Origin: Caballeronia turbans
Lineage (GTDB): Bacteria; Pseudomonadota; Gammaproteobacteria; Burkholderiales; Burkholderiaceae
Length of the DNA: 64,000 bases
Assembly (NCBI GenBank): GCA_001544655.2
Contig: FCOD02000003.1
Span: 372,001-436,000, forward strand
Direction: 5' to 3'
Part shown: piece after piece, positions 45,528 through 55,848 of the stretch
Numbering within the stretch: position 1 is the stretch's first letter
How the letters are laid out: every line of letters starts with the position of its first letter
Translations under genes and position numbers: made by a program
The notes under the pieces: generated by a model
Databases searched by the model: none
Told to the model about the DNA's origin: nothing
The model's input: the letters and a program-made list of their open reading frames with translations, nothing else

Positions 45528-48092
45528 TTGAACCATTCCGTCAATAATCCGAACGATGTCGTGCTGCTCGCGCCGTTCACCGGTCCCGTCGTGCCGCTCG
45601 CCGACGTGCCGGACCCCGTATTCGCCGAGGGCATGTTCGGCGACGGCATCGGCATCGATCCGCTCGATAACGTGCTTGTTTCGCCCTGCGACGGCACGAT
45701 CACGCATCTCGCGCGCACGCATCACGCGGTGACGGTGCGCACGCAAGAGGGCGCGGAGATTCTCGTGCATATCGGCATCGACACGGTCGAGCTGAGCGGC
45801 AAGGGTTTCACGCCGAAGGTCGAGCAAGGCGCGACGGTGCGCGCGGGCGATCCGCTCATCGAATTCGATGCGGACTTCGTCGCGCAGCACGCGCCGAGCC
45901 TGGTCTCCGTGATTGCAGTCGCAAACGGCGATGCCTTCGACGTCATCGATCGCGCTGGCCGCGGCGTGCTGAAGGCGGGCTCCCGCATGCTGGTGTTGCG
46001 CGCAAAGCAAGGCGAGAAAGCCGAAACGGCACGCGCGGGGGCGGTCGTGCTGGAGGAAGCGCGCCGCAGCGTGACGCTGGCGCACGCGGGCGGTCTGCAT
46101 GCGCGTCCGGCTGCCCGGGCGCGCGAAGCGGCGCGCGGTTTCGACGCGAAGGTCGAACTGCGCTACCAAGGCAGGAAGGCGCCGGTTGAAAGCGTCGTCG
46201 GTCTGCTCGGTCTCGGAGCGGGCGAGGGCGCGACCATCGAACTGGTTGCTATCGGCGGGCAGGCGCAGCAGGCGATCGAAGCGGTTGCCGCCGAATTGCT
46301 GCGCGCGGCGCAAGGCGAAGTCGAAGAGACGCCCGCGCGCGCGAAGTCGCCCGCGCCGGTCGCCAGGGCAGCCGGTGCAGGAGAGCCGCTGCCGCCGAAC
46401 ACGCTTGCCGGCGTGTGCGCGGCGCCGGGCATCGCGGTCGGCAAGCTCGTGCGCTGGGACGATCAGGAAATCGTGCCGCCCGAACAGGCGGGCGGCTCGT
46501 CGGCGGCGGAAAGCCGTGCGCTGGACAAAGCCATCGCCCAGGTCGATGCCGAACTCGGCGAAACGGTGCGCACCGCGTCGCAGCGCGGCGCAGTCGGCGA
46601 AGCGGGCATTTTCGCGGTGCATCGCGTGCTGCTCGAAGATCCGACGCTCGTCGATGCCGCGCGCGATCTGATCAGCCTCGGCAAGAGCGCGGGCTTCGCG
46701 TGGCGCGAGGCGATCCGCGCGCAAATCGCGCTGCTTTCGAACGTGCAGGACGACCTGCTCGCGGAGCGTGCCGCCGATCTTCGTGATATCGAAAAGCGCG
46801 TGTTGCGCGCGCTCGGTCTGAACAACACCGCGGCGCCCGAACTGCCCGAAGAGACCGTGCTCGCGGCCGCGGAATTCACGCCGTCCGATCTGTCTTCGAT
46901 CGACCGCACGCGCGTCACCGCGCTCGTCATGGCGCGCGGCGGCGCAACCTCCCACGCGGCGATCATCGCGCGGCAGATCGGCATTCCGGCGCTCGTCGCC
47001 ATCGGCGATGCGCTGCACGCGATTCCCGAAGGCACGCAAGTGGTCGTGGATGCATCGGCGGGACGGATCGAGCATGCGCCGACCGCGCTCGACGTCGAAC
47101 GCGCGCGCAACGAACGCGAACGGCTCGCGGGCGTGCGCGAGGCGAATCGCAAGCTTTCGCGGCAAACCGCATCGACGAAGGATGGCAGGCATATCGAAAT
47201 CGCCGCGAATATCGCGACGCTCGACGACGCGAAGGCCGCCGTCGAAAACGGCGCGGATGCGGTCGGCCTGTTGCGCACCGAACTGCTGTTCATCCATCGC
47301 CAGTCGGCGCCGACGGTCGCGGAGCACGCGCAGAGCTATCAGGGCATCGTCGATGCGCTGCAGGGCCGCACCGCGATCATCCGCACGCTCGATGTCGGCG
47401 CGGACAAGGAAGTCGACTATCTGACGCTGCCGCCCGAAGAAAATCCGGCGCTCGGTCTGCGCGGCATCCGCCTCGCGCAGGTGCGCCCCGATCTGCTCGA
47501 CGACCAGTTGCGCGGCCTGCTCGCCGTGAAACCGCTCGGCACCGTGCGCATCCTTTTGCCGATGGTGACGGATGCGGGCGAGTTGCAGCGCTTGCGTGCG
47601 CGCATCGACGAACTGTCGCGCGAAGCGGGCCGAACCGAGCCGATCGAAGTGGGCGTGATGATCGAAGTGCCGTCGGCGGCGCTGCTCGCGGATCAACTCG
47701 CGAAACACGCGGATTTCCTCTCGATCGGCACCAACGATCTCACGCAGTACACGCTCGCGATGGACCGCTGCCAGCCCGATCTCGCCGCGCAGTCCGATGG
47801 CCTGCATCCCGCTGTGCTGCGCCTCATCAAGGCGACGGTGCAAGGCGCGGAAAAGCACGGCAAATGGGTCGGCGTGTGCGGCGCGCTCGGCGGCGATCCG
47901 GTCGCGGCGCCCTTGCTCGTCGGCCTCGGCGTGACCGAGTTGTCGGTCGATCCGGGGTCCGTGCCCGGCATCAAGGCGCGCGTGCGCAATCTCGATTACC
48001 AACTGTGCCGCCAGCGCGCCGAGGACTGCCTCGCGCTCGAATCGGCGCAGGCAGTAAGAGCGGCAAGCCGCGAAATCTGGCCGCAGGACTGA
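45528..48092 (+). CDS. Multiphosphoryl transfer protein NagF: EIIA-HPr-enzyme I fusion
   Basis: About 854 residues carrying three PTS proteins in one chain. EIIA-Glc type: about 5-150 with phospho-His at 81 (GAEILVHIGIDTVEL). HPr: about 180-265 with His at 191 (HAGGLHARPAAR). Enzyme I: about 290-854 with His at 476 (GGATSHAAIIARQIGIP), VGLLRTELLFI, IRTLDVGADKEVDY, SIGTNDLTQYTLAMDR and WVGVCGALGG. It takes phosphate from PEP all the way to EIICB of NagE next door. TTG 45528 has AGGAG six bases upstream; ATG 45504 is an alternative. Confidence 0.93.
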   Translation: MNHSVNNPNDVVLLAPFTGPVVPLADVPDPVFAEGMFGDGIGIDPLDNVLVSPCDGTITHLARTHHAVTVRTQEGAEILVHIGIDTVELSGKGFTPKVEQGATVRAGDPLIEFDADFVAQHAPSLVSVIAVANGDAFDVIDRAGRGVLKAGSRMLVLRAKQGEKAETARAGAVVLEEARRSVTLAHAGGLHARPAARAREAARGFDAKVELRYQGRKAPVESVVGLLGLGAGEGATIELVAIGGQAQQAIEAVAAELLRAAQGEVEETPARAKSPAPVARAAGAGEPLPPNTLAGVCAAPGIAVGKLVRWDDQEIVPPEQAGGSSAAESRALDKAIAQVDAELGETVRTASQRGAVGEAGIFAVHRVLLEDPTLVDAARDLISLGKSAGFAWREAIRAQIALLSNVQDDLLAERAADLRDIEKRVLRALGLNNTAAPELPEETVLAAAEFTPSDLSSIDRTRVTALVMARGGATSHAAIIARQIGIPALVAIGDALHAIPEGTQVVVDASAGRIEHAPTALDVERARNERERLAGVREANRKLSRQTASTKDGRHIEIAANIATLDDAKAAVENGADAVGLLRTELLFIHRQSAPTVAEHAQSYQGIVDALQGRTAIIRTLDVGADKEVDYLTLPPEENPALGLRGIRLAQVRPDLLDDQLRGLLAVKPLGTVRILLPMVTDAGELQRLRARIDELSREAGRTEPIEVGVMIEVPSAALLADQLAKHADFLSIGTNDLTQYTLAMDRCQPDLAAQSDGLHPAVLRLIKATVQGAEKHGKWVGVCGALGGDPVAAPLLVGLGVTELSVDPGSVPGIKARVRNLDYQLCRQRAEDCLALESAQAVRAASREIWPQD

Positions 48093-48230
48093 ACGTCCGA
48101 TTCGTCGACCAGAGCTGGCGCCTCGGCGCCCGCCCTGGTCCCGTTCGAAGCCACAGACGGATTCGCGGATCCTTCAATCCCAGCAATCCCCGAAGCAGTA
48201 ACGACAAGACTTATATTTTTGGAGAATCCG

Positions 48231-50021
<1,791 letters not shown>

Positions 50022-50048
50022 TGCAGTAGACCATGCTTGAAAGCGGGC

Positions 50049-50065
50049 GGCACCCTCTGGGTGCC
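50049..50065 (+). terminator. First hairpin after nagE
   Basis: GGCACCC (50049-50055) and GGGTGCC (50059-50065) form a compact stem followed by the T-rich GTTTGCTTTT, 27 bases after the nagE stop. Confidence 0.65.
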
Positions 50066-50092
50066 GTTTGCTTTTCGCGCAAGGTCAAAGAA

Positions 50093-50123
50093 AAAGCCCG
50101 CCGTCTCATCGACGGCGGGCTTT
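50093..50123. terminator. Bidirectional terminator between nagE and rpoH
   Basis: AAAGCCCGCCGTC (50093-50105) pairs perfectly with GACGGCGGGCTTT (50111-50123) over a five-base loop, with A-rich sequence to the left. It ends rpoH transcripts on the minus strand and nag transcripts on the plus strand. Confidence 0.92.
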
Positions 50124-50151
50124 GCAATTTTTGTTACGACACAGTCAGGTG

Positions 50152-51093
50152 TTACGCGAAGTCGTGCAGCGCCGAGCGCATCTTCTTCATTGCGCTCGCC
50201 TCGATCTGGCGAATACGCTCCGCCGATACGCCGAACTCGTCCGCCAGTTCATGCAGCGTTTTGCCGCCCGAACCGTCGTCCTGCACGTCGAGCCAGCGCG
50301 CCGTGATGATGCGGCGGCTGCGCTCATCCAGCGATTCGAGCGCTTCGGCAAGGCCGTCGCTTTGCAGCTTGTCGAACTGGCGCGCTGCAATGACGTTAGT
50401 CGGCTCGTTGTGCGAGTCCGCCAGATAGGCGATGGGCGCGAACGCTTCCTCGCCGTCCTCGACCTGCCCTTCGAGGGCGATATCGCCGCCCGACAAGCGG
50501 GTTTCCATCTCCGCCACTTCCTCGCGCTTCACCTTCAACTCGTTGGCGAGACCGTCGATCTCGTCCGGCGTGAACGCCGAATGGCTGGTCTTGTGACTGC
50601 GCAGGTTAAAGAACAGCTTGCGCTGCGCCTTCGTCGTTGCGACCTTCACCATGCGCCAGTTGCGCAGGATGTACTCGTGAATCTCGGCCTTGATCCAGTG
50701 CATTGCATACGACACCAGGCGCACGTTTTGCTCGGGGTCGAAGCGCTTCACGGCTTTCATCAGACCGATGTTGCCTTCTTGGATCAGATCCGCGTGCGGC
50801 AGTCCGTAACCGAGATAGTTACGGGCGATCGACACGACGAGGCGCAGGTGCGAAAGCACAAGCTGACGCGCGGCGTTCAGGTTGCCCTGCTCGCGGAACT
50901 CGGTGGCGTACTGACGTTCCTCTGCCGGCGAAAGCATCGGAATACGGTTCACTGCTTGTATGTATGAATCGATGTTGCCGATCTGGCCGGTCAGCATCGA
51001 CGACTGTGCGTACGTCAGCGCGCCTGCCGAAGATGCCTTGGCAGGTGCCGAGTTCACAACATTCGGTAGGGTCATCGCATTGGTCACGCTCAT
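50152..51093 (-). CDS. rpoH: Heat-shock sigma factor RpoH (sigma-32)
   Basis: 313-residue sigma factor directing heat-shock gene transcription. Region 2 has NLVLSHLRLVVSIARNYLGYGLPHADLIQEGNIGLMKAV-type sequence and VRLVSYAMHWIKAEIHEYILRN-type melting region. The RpoH box QRKLFFNLR, found only in this sigma group, is present, and region 4 has LHELADEFGVSAERIRQIEASAMKKMR-type helix-turn-helix. The start at 51093 has AAGGAG three bases upstream. Its promoter region contains a CIRCE operator, so HrcA probably represses it. Confidence 0.96.
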   Translation of the reverse strand: MSVTNAMTLPNVVNSAPAKASSAGALTYAQSSMLTGQIGNIDSYIQAVNRIPMLSPAEERQYATEFREQGNLNAARQLVLSHLRLVVSIARNYLGYGLPHADLIQEGNIGLMKAVKRFDPEQNVRLVSYAMHWIKAEIHEYILRNWRMVKVATTKAQRKLFFNLRSHKTSHSAFTPDEIDGLANELKVKREEVAEMETRLSGGDIALEGQVEDGEEAFAPIAYLADSHNEPTNVIAARQFDKLQSDGLAEALESLDERSRRIITARWLDVQDDGSGGKTLHELADEFGVSAERIRQIEASAMKKMRSALHDFA

Positions 51094-51147
51094 AAGCTCC
51101 TTATCAACAATTCATTCGCCGCTTAACAGCAGCGGAAGTCAGACATG

Positions 51148-51177
51148 ATATTAGCACTCCGGTTCAACGAGTGCTAA
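51148..51177 (-). promoter_or_regulatory. Candidate rpoH promoter overlapped by CIRCE
   Basis: On the minus strand TTAGCA (51177-51172) and TAATAT (51153-51148) are 18 bases apart, giving a plausible sigma-70 promoter with a start near 51141. The -35 and most of the spacer fall inside the CIRCE repeat, so HrcA binding would block polymerase. Confidence 0.5.
51151..51177. promoter_or_regulatory. CIRCE element (HrcA operator) upstream of rpoH
   Basis: TTAGCACTC (51151-51159), nine bases, then GAGTGCTAA (51169-51177) is a perfect match to CIRCE, the operator of the heat-shock repressor HrcA. It lies 58-84 bases upstream of the rpoH start. The plus-strand gene on the other side (PagL-like) starts 270 bases away, so rpoH is the likely target. 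Confidence 0.95.
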
Positions 51178-51447
51178 GTGTTAGAGGAGAGGGGAATGTG
51201 AGAGTTCCCACAAATACTATCGAATTTGCGGGATCAATAGGACAGTCCGTTGCATCACAAACGGAAGAATCTACCGATACACGGCATGCGTCGAATTCTT
51301 TACCGCTTTTGCGCGCTGGGGCGAAAGAAAATTCAACAAACCGGGTGGCCGGCTGCGTTTCCTGCAAGTACTGAAAAAGGTCACTAGAATTCGGCGAGAC
51401 GATGCTCTTCGTGAAACACGCCCGTCATCCGAGAACATGGGGTGCTC

Positions 51448-52014
51448 ATGCATAAAAACAAGAGTTCGTGGCATCGCACGCTTTTCCGCGTGGCGATCTG
51501 CACGGCGTTCGGCCTGGCGTCGGCGGCAGCGCATGCCGATCGATTCGGCCTTCAGATTGCAGGCGGCGTCGCCGATCGCGACATCAAGAAAGCCGACCTC
51601 GGCGTGGCCTGGGATCCTGGCCTCACGTGGTGGGAGATCGGCGGGTTCCACTTCACGCTCATCGGCGAAGGTCACGTGTCCTACTGGCACACGACCGAGG
51701 ACAATGCCGTCCACCCGAACATCTGGGAATTCGGCATTACGCCGGTCGTGCGCTTCGTAAAAAGCTCCGGCTATTTCCGGCCGTTCATCGAGGCGGGCGT
51801 CGGCGTGCGGCTGCTTTCGCATACGCGCATCACGGAGGATTTCTCCGTCGCGACGGCGTTCCAGTTCGCCGACATGGTGGGCGTCGGCATGATCTTCGGC
51901 GCGAAGCAGAACTATCAGGCGGGCTTTCGCTTCCAGCATCTGTCGAACGGCGGTATCAAAGAGCCGAATCCTGGTATAAATTTCAGCCAGCTATATCTGC
52001 AATACAACTTCTGA
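51448..52014 (+). CDS. PagL-like lipid A 3-O-deacylase (acyloxyacyl hydrolase)
   Basis: Outer-membrane enzyme that removes an acyl chain from lipid A. 188 residues from ATG 51448, with signal peptide (AICTAFGLASAAAHA) and a mature part made of alternating beta-strands ending in aromatic YLQYNF, as in outer-membrane barrels. The catalytic motif of the PagL family is visible in RFQHLSNGGIKEPNPGINF (His about 164, Ser about 166, Glu about 172). A GTG two codons earlier is an alternative start. Such trimming alters host recognition and membrane stability. Confidence 0.87.
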   Translation: MHKNKSSWHRTLFRVAICTAFGLASAAAHADRFGLQIAGGVADRDIKKADLGVAWDPGLTWWEIGGFHFTLIGEGHVSYWHTTEDNAVHPNIWEFGITPVVRFVKSSGYFRPFIEAGVGVRLLSHTRITEDFSVATAFQFADMVGVGMIFGAKQNYQAGFRFQHLSNGGIKEPNPGINFSQLYLQYNF

Positions 52015-52059
52015 CGAGGCGCCGGTGCATCGGTTCCTCGACACAAGGGGACTCGACAG

Positions 52060-52443
52060 ATGCCGGCAAAAACCATTGAGGCCATTCGCGGCCTCGAGCG
52101 CGACCGCTTCCGTGCGATGGTCGACGGCGACGGCCCGGCGCTGGACGCGCTGCTGGCCGAAAACGTCAGCTACGTCCATACGAACGGCAAGCGGGAGACG
52201 AAGCGCCAGTTCATCGACGCGATCACCGCAGGTCGCCGCCGTTACCGGCAGATCGAGATTCAGTCGCAGGACGTGCTGCCCGCCGGCCGCGATACGTGCC
52301 TCGTCTCGGGCCGCGCGCTGGTCGAGATGGAATCGAAGAACGGCGCGCTGCTATTTCCGATCGCCTATACCGCCGTCCACGTGCAGACCGAGGGCCAATG
52401 GCAACTGCTCGCGCTGCAGGCGACGCGCGTGGCACTCGAATAG
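52060..52443 (+). CDS. NTF2-like / DUF4440 family protein
   Basis: 127-residue soluble protein with the small cone-like NTF2 fold: IRGLERDRFRAMVDGDGPALDALLAENVSYVHTNG-type N-terminus, KRQFIDAITAGRRRYRQIEI and a C-terminal strand region FPIAYTAVHVQTEGQWQLLALQAT. Family members are enzymes or ligand-binding proteins of many kinds, so no reaction is assigned. It begins 45 bases after the PagL-like gene in the same direction and is convergent with leuA. Confidence 0.82.
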   Translation: MPAKTIEAIRGLERDRFRAMVDGDGPALDALLAENVSYVHTNGKRETKRQFIDAITAGRRRYRQIEIQSQDVLPAGRDTCLVSGRALVEMESKNGALLFPIAYTAVHVQTEGQWQLLALQATRVALE

Positions 52444-52459
52444 CCACGCGCGCCGTTCG

Positions 52460-54112
52460 TCAGGCTTCTACGGCTTCGTCCTGCCGCACATTCTCTGCGA
52501 CGCGCCCGGAGCGGTTCACTGCGCTCACGACCGCATCGGCGACTGCGAGCGCCGGATTCGCATGTACGGCGACGCCGAAGCGCGTCTGGCCCTCGCCGAC
52601 GCGGCAGCCGACGAACGCCGCCGTGTCGCCGCTCGCCGTCACGGCCGTCTCGAACCAGTTCACGTTCGCGTCCACGCCGAGCGCTGCGGCGACCGTCTGC
52701 GCGTAGGCATCGCCGCTCATCGTGCTCGCCGGCGGTGCAACCGTGACGCGCTTTCCGAACACCGACAACGTCGATACATCGACCCGCGAAACCGGCCCGC
52801 CGGCATCGAAATATTCGCGCTTGAAGAGCTCGCAGATCGCGTCGCCGCCGATTTCGGCGCCGGATGCATCGGTGATCTGCTGCACGGCGTGGCTGAACTC
52901 GATCTGCACGCGGCGCGGCGGCGTGAAGCCGAGCCCGCGTTCGAGCAGAAAAGTCGAGCCGCCCTTGCCGGACTGGCTGTTCACGCGAATCACGGCATCG
53001 TAGCTGCGGCCGAGATCGGCGGGATCGATCGGCAAATAGGGCACTTCCCACATCGTGCCTGGCACGCGCTGCGCGAGACCCTTGCGGATCGCGTCCTGAT
53101 GCGAACCCGAAAATGCGGTGAACACGAGGTCGCCCGCATACGGATGACGCGGATGCACCGGAATCTGGTTGCAGCGCTCGACGACGCGGCGCACGGCGTC
53201 GATATCGGAGAAATCGAGCCCCGGGTCGATGCCCTGCGTGTAGAGATTCATCGCGAGCGTGACGAGATCGACATTGCCGGTGCGCTCGCCATTGCCGAAA
53301 AGACATCCTTCGATGCGGTCCGCGCCCGCGAGCACCGCCATTTCCGCCGCGGCGACCGCCGTGCCGCGATCGTTATGCGGATGCACTGACAGCACGATGC
53401 TGTCGCGAAAGCCCATGTTGCGGTCCATCCACTCGACCTGATCGGCGAACACGTTGGGCATCGCGGCTTCGACCGTCGCGGGCAGGTTCACGATCATCTT
53501 GTGATCGGGCGTCGGACGCCACATTTGCGCGACCGCGTCGCACACTTCCCGCGCGAACGGCAACTCCGTCATGCTGAAGGTCTCGGGCGAGTATTGATAG
53601 ATCCAGTGCGTTTGAGGCCGCGCGGCCGCGCATTCCTTGATGAGGCGCGTGCCTTCGACGGCGAGCGCCTTCACTTCGTCCTTCGACTGATTGAACACGA
53701 TCTTGCGGAACGACGGCGCGATCGCGTTATAGAGATGCACGATCACCTTGCTCGCGCCCTCGACCGCTTCGAACGTGCGCTCGATCAGCTCGCGGCGCGA
53801 CTGCACGAGCACTTCGATGGTCACGTCATCCGGAATGCGCTTTTCGTCGATCAACTTGCGCACGAAATCGAAATCGGTCTGCGACGCCGACGGGAATCCC
53901 ACCTCGATTTCCTTGAACCCGATTTTCACCAGCATCTCGAAGAACTCGAGCTTCGCAGCAATGCTCATCGGTTCGATGAGCGACTGGTTGCCATCGCGCA
54001 GATCGGTGCTCATCCAGATGGGCGCCTTCTCGATCGTGCGGGTCGGCCAGCGACGGCCATTCAGACGGACTTGCGGAAACGGGCGGTATTTCTCGGCGGG
54101 GTTCGGCATCAT
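52460..54112 (-). CDS. leuA: 2-isopropylmalate synthase (LeuA, long form)
   Basis: First committed step of leucine synthesis, condensing acetyl-CoA with 2-ketoisovalerate. The 550-residue protein has the catalytic barrel with [53 protein letters not shown] and [18 protein letters not shown], and a C-terminal LeuA dimer/regulatory domain that normally binds leucine. The start follows 300 bases of untranslated leader that begins with the leucine-rich leader peptide at 54494, so control by leucine supply at both RNA and enzyme level is likely. Confidence 0.96.
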   Translation of the reverse strand: MMPNPAEKYRPFPQVRLNGRRWPTRTIEKAPIWMSTDLRDGNQSLIEPMSIAAKLEFFEMLVKIGFKEIEVGFPSASQTDFDFVRKLIDEKRIPDDVTIEVLVQSRRELIERTFEAVEGASKVIVHLYNAIAPSFRKIVFNQSKDEVKALAVEGTRLIKECAAARPQTHWIYQYSPETFSMTELPFAREVCDAVAQMWRPTPDHKMIVNLPATVEAAMPNVFADQVEWMDRNMGFRDSIVLSVHPHNDRGTAVAAAEMAVLAGADRIEGCLFGNGERTGNVDLVTLAMNLYTQGIDPGLDFSDIDAVRRVVERCNQIPVHPRHPYAGDLVFTAFSGSHQDAIRKGLAQRVPGTMWEVPYLPIDPADLGRSYDAVIRVNSQSGKGGSTFLLERGLGFTPPRRVQIEFSHAVQQITDASGAEIGGDAICELFKREYFDAGGPVSRVDVSTLSVFGKRVTVAPPASTMSGDAYAQTVAAALGVDANVNWFETAVTASGDTAAFVGCRVGEGQTRFGVAVHANPALAVADAVVSAVNRSGRVAENVRQDEAVEA

Positions 54113-54400
54113 GATCGTCGATCTCTCTTCGGACAGTTTGCGTAGCGCCTGCGAGAGAGGCCGTGTCCGGCGGCTGGCCGGGCGTGGCGGGATGCACGTG
54201 AGACGGAGCGGCGCGCGCGTGTCCCGGAATCACCAGCGACGGTGACGCCTGTGACCAACGTGAACGTGCGCGGAGCAACGTGCATTTGACCCTCGCGTTT
54301 CCGTTTCGCGGGATGCGCGAACGAAAAGCTGACGACTACAGGTGGTAAGAAAAGGAACTACTGGGACTTCTGGCAGGACCGGGCGCCTTGCGACGCGCGG

Positions 54401-54433
54401 CGCTACATCTGGCGACTTACGCTAGACGTAGCG
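54401..54433 (-). promoter_or_regulatory. Hairpin overlapping the end of the leucine leader peptide
   Basis: On the minus strand CGCTACGTCTAGCG (54433-54420) can pair with CGCCAGATGTAGCG (54414-54401) over the loop TAAGT: 12 Watson-Crick pairs, one G-U, one mismatch. The left arm contains the last two CTA leucine codons and the loop contains the leader stop. A ribosome stalled on these codons would prevent pairing. I could not find a downstream intrinsic terminator with a clear U run. Confidence 0.65.
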
Positions 54434-54494
54434 ATAGGGGCCGCGCTAGGCGGCCCGGAATAATTCGGAGGGAGGCGGGCTGGGTGAAACTCAT
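54417..54494 (-). CDS. leuL: Leucine leader peptide upstream of leuA (25 residues)
   Basis: ATG at 54494-54492, stop TAA at 54419-54417. The peptide starts MSFTQPASLRIIPGR and ends LARPLSLRLA; its last four leucines (codons 16, 20, 22 and 24) are all CTA, a very rare codon in this high-GC genome. This is the design of attenuation leaders such as E. coli leuL. No ribosome site precedes it; the predicted promoter puts the transcript start at or within about five bases of the ATG, so it may be translated from a leaderless end. Function inferred from composition and position. Confidence 0.78.
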   Translation of the reverse strand: MSFTQPASLRIIPGRLARPLSLRLA

Positions 54495-54501
54495 GTAGTC
54501 G

Positions 54502-54531
54502 ACTTTAAACCACCGTTGAATAGCGTGTCAA
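54502..54531 (-). promoter_or_regulatory. Promoter of leuL-leuA
   Basis: A perfect -35 TTGACA (54531-54526) overlaps the stop codon of ybiB. With 16-18 bases of spacer the -10 is TTTAAA (preceded by TG) or TAAAGT around 54509-54502. Transcription would begin between about 54499 and 54494, at the leader ATG. Confidence 0.65.
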
Positions 54532-55520
54532 ATGGGATTTGCCTGACCGACAGCTGGTTTACGCACCACATTGGCAATCACTTCGACCTGGCGCGTGACC
54601 GCGGGCGGCACCGGCACGTCGCCGCGCAGCACGCATTCGATCCACCGCGCGGTGGTCGCTGCGTCGAGGGTGTCGGGCAGGTCGACCGGAGGCGTGTGCG
54701 GCTGAGAGTGCTCGGGCGTGATCAGCGTCTCGACGTGGCCGTCGTGGAACCAGTCGACCTGCACCTGGCGGCGCGTGTCCGCGACGGCTTCGCCTTCGGT
54801 GCCGCGCGCGAGCAGTGCGCCGCCCGCCGCCGCGTCCGGGTGCTCGGTGAAAAGTCCGGTGAGGCTCTCGCGATACTCGGGATGCGTGTAGTTGACGAGC
54901 CTCAGGCCCGGCTCGGCGAAGGGCTGAAGGATCTTCACGAGCGTGTGCGTCGAATTGCGCACGCCCATGCGGCGTCTCAGCGCCAGCAGCCGCGCGAGCT
55001 TGGGCGCGAGCACGGCGATCGGCGCGAATGCGAGACGGCGCGACGCGAGGCTGTCTTCGATTTCATCGTGTGAAGCCGCGTGCGCGATACCCAGTTCGGC
55101 GAAAATCGCGGCGCTCGTGACGCGGCCCGGATCGTCGGTGACACCGTGCACCAGCACCGGCACGCCTTCGCGCGCAAGCAAGAGCGACAACAGCGGCACG
55201 AGATTCGGCGTCTTGCGTGCGCCGTTGTAGCTCGGAATCGACACGGGCCGCGCGTGCTCTCGTCCATCCTGGACATGCAGCGGCTCGAACGAGCGATGCG
55301 CGGCGGATAGCATGGCGGCGAGCTCGGCGGCAGTTTCGCCCTTGACGCGATAGGCGAGCAGTACCGCGCCGAGTTCGAGTTCAGAGACGCGATCCTCGAG
55401 TATCGCTTCGTAGAGCGCATAGGTGTCGTCGTGCGAGAGGGCGCGCGCGCCGTTCGGCCCGCGGCCGATTTCCTTGATATAACGCGCGCAGTTGAAAGCG
55501 GGGGGAGCGGAGTCGGTCAT
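54528..55520 (-). CDS. ybiB: DNA-binding protein YbiB (TrpD2 family)
   Basis: 330 residues resembling anthranilate phosphoribosyltransferase: N-terminal helices (ARALSHDDTYALYEAILEDRVSELELGAVLLAYRVKGET-type) and LVPLLSLLLAREGVPVLVHG, LGIAHAASHDEIEDSL, LALRRRMGVRNSTHTLVKIL and VNYTHPEYRESLTGLF. YbiB/TrpD2 proteins lack the PRPP motifs of TrpD and bind DNA instead; E. coli ybiB is linked to the SOS response. It ends inside the promoter of the leucine leader, so it may read through into leuA. Confidence 0.87.
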   Translation of the reverse strand: MTDSAPPAFNCARYIKEIGRGPNGARALSHDDTYALYEAILEDRVSELELGAVLLAYRVKGETAAELAAMLSAAHRSFEPLHVQDGREHARPVSIPSYNGARKTPNLVPLLSLLLAREGVPVLVHGVTDDPGRVTSAAIFAELGIAHAASHDEIEDSLASRRLAFAPIAVLAPKLARLLALRRRMGVRNSTHTLVKILQPFAEPGLRLVNYTHPEYRESLTGLFTEHPDAAAGGALLARGTEGEAVADTRRQVQVDWFHDGHVETLITPEHSQPHTPPVDLPDTLDAATTARWIECVLRGDVPVPPAVTRQVEVIANVVRKPAVGQANPI

Positions 55521-55848
55521 CGGAAAGTTGGGGCGGATCGGGTGCTCGATTTCGTACAGCGAGCGATGCCGTCGCGCGTTTTAAGGTGCAAGAAGATTAT
55601 TGAGTACCGTATTTGACGAGCGCTGGCAAGCTGCACCGAGCGGGCGTCTCGCGCCAGGTGTGTCCGATGCTTACGAATGACGGCGCTTTCGTCGACCCGC
55701 CGATGGCTCGTCGAAAGCTCGCAAAGCCGCGCCCGACAAGCTCCGCCACGATTTGCGCGCGCACGTTAAACTTCCTTTTCTCGCCGGCCGTCCGCGCTGG
55801 CGCGTTCGCCCATGAATCTGCACATCAAAACAGCAACAGGAGAGCGGG
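55521..55848. other. Divergent gap between ybiB and the FAH-family gene
   Basis: 328 bases that must contain both promoters. I see no convincing promoter pair, RNA gene, riboswitch or repeat. A short open frame at 55613-55852 has no ribosome site or recognisable product and was not called. Confidence 0.5.

Noticed and set aside
45522-48002. Long open frame of 826 codons on the minus strand opposite NagF
   Set aside because: It mirrors the codon structure of the GC-rich gene on the plus strand, is rich in Arg, His and Asp without any domain, and has no ribosome site.
54113-54400. Intrinsic attenuator terminator between leuL and leuA
   Set aside because: Several GC hairpins can be drawn, but none is followed by a clear U run, so I did not call a terminator.
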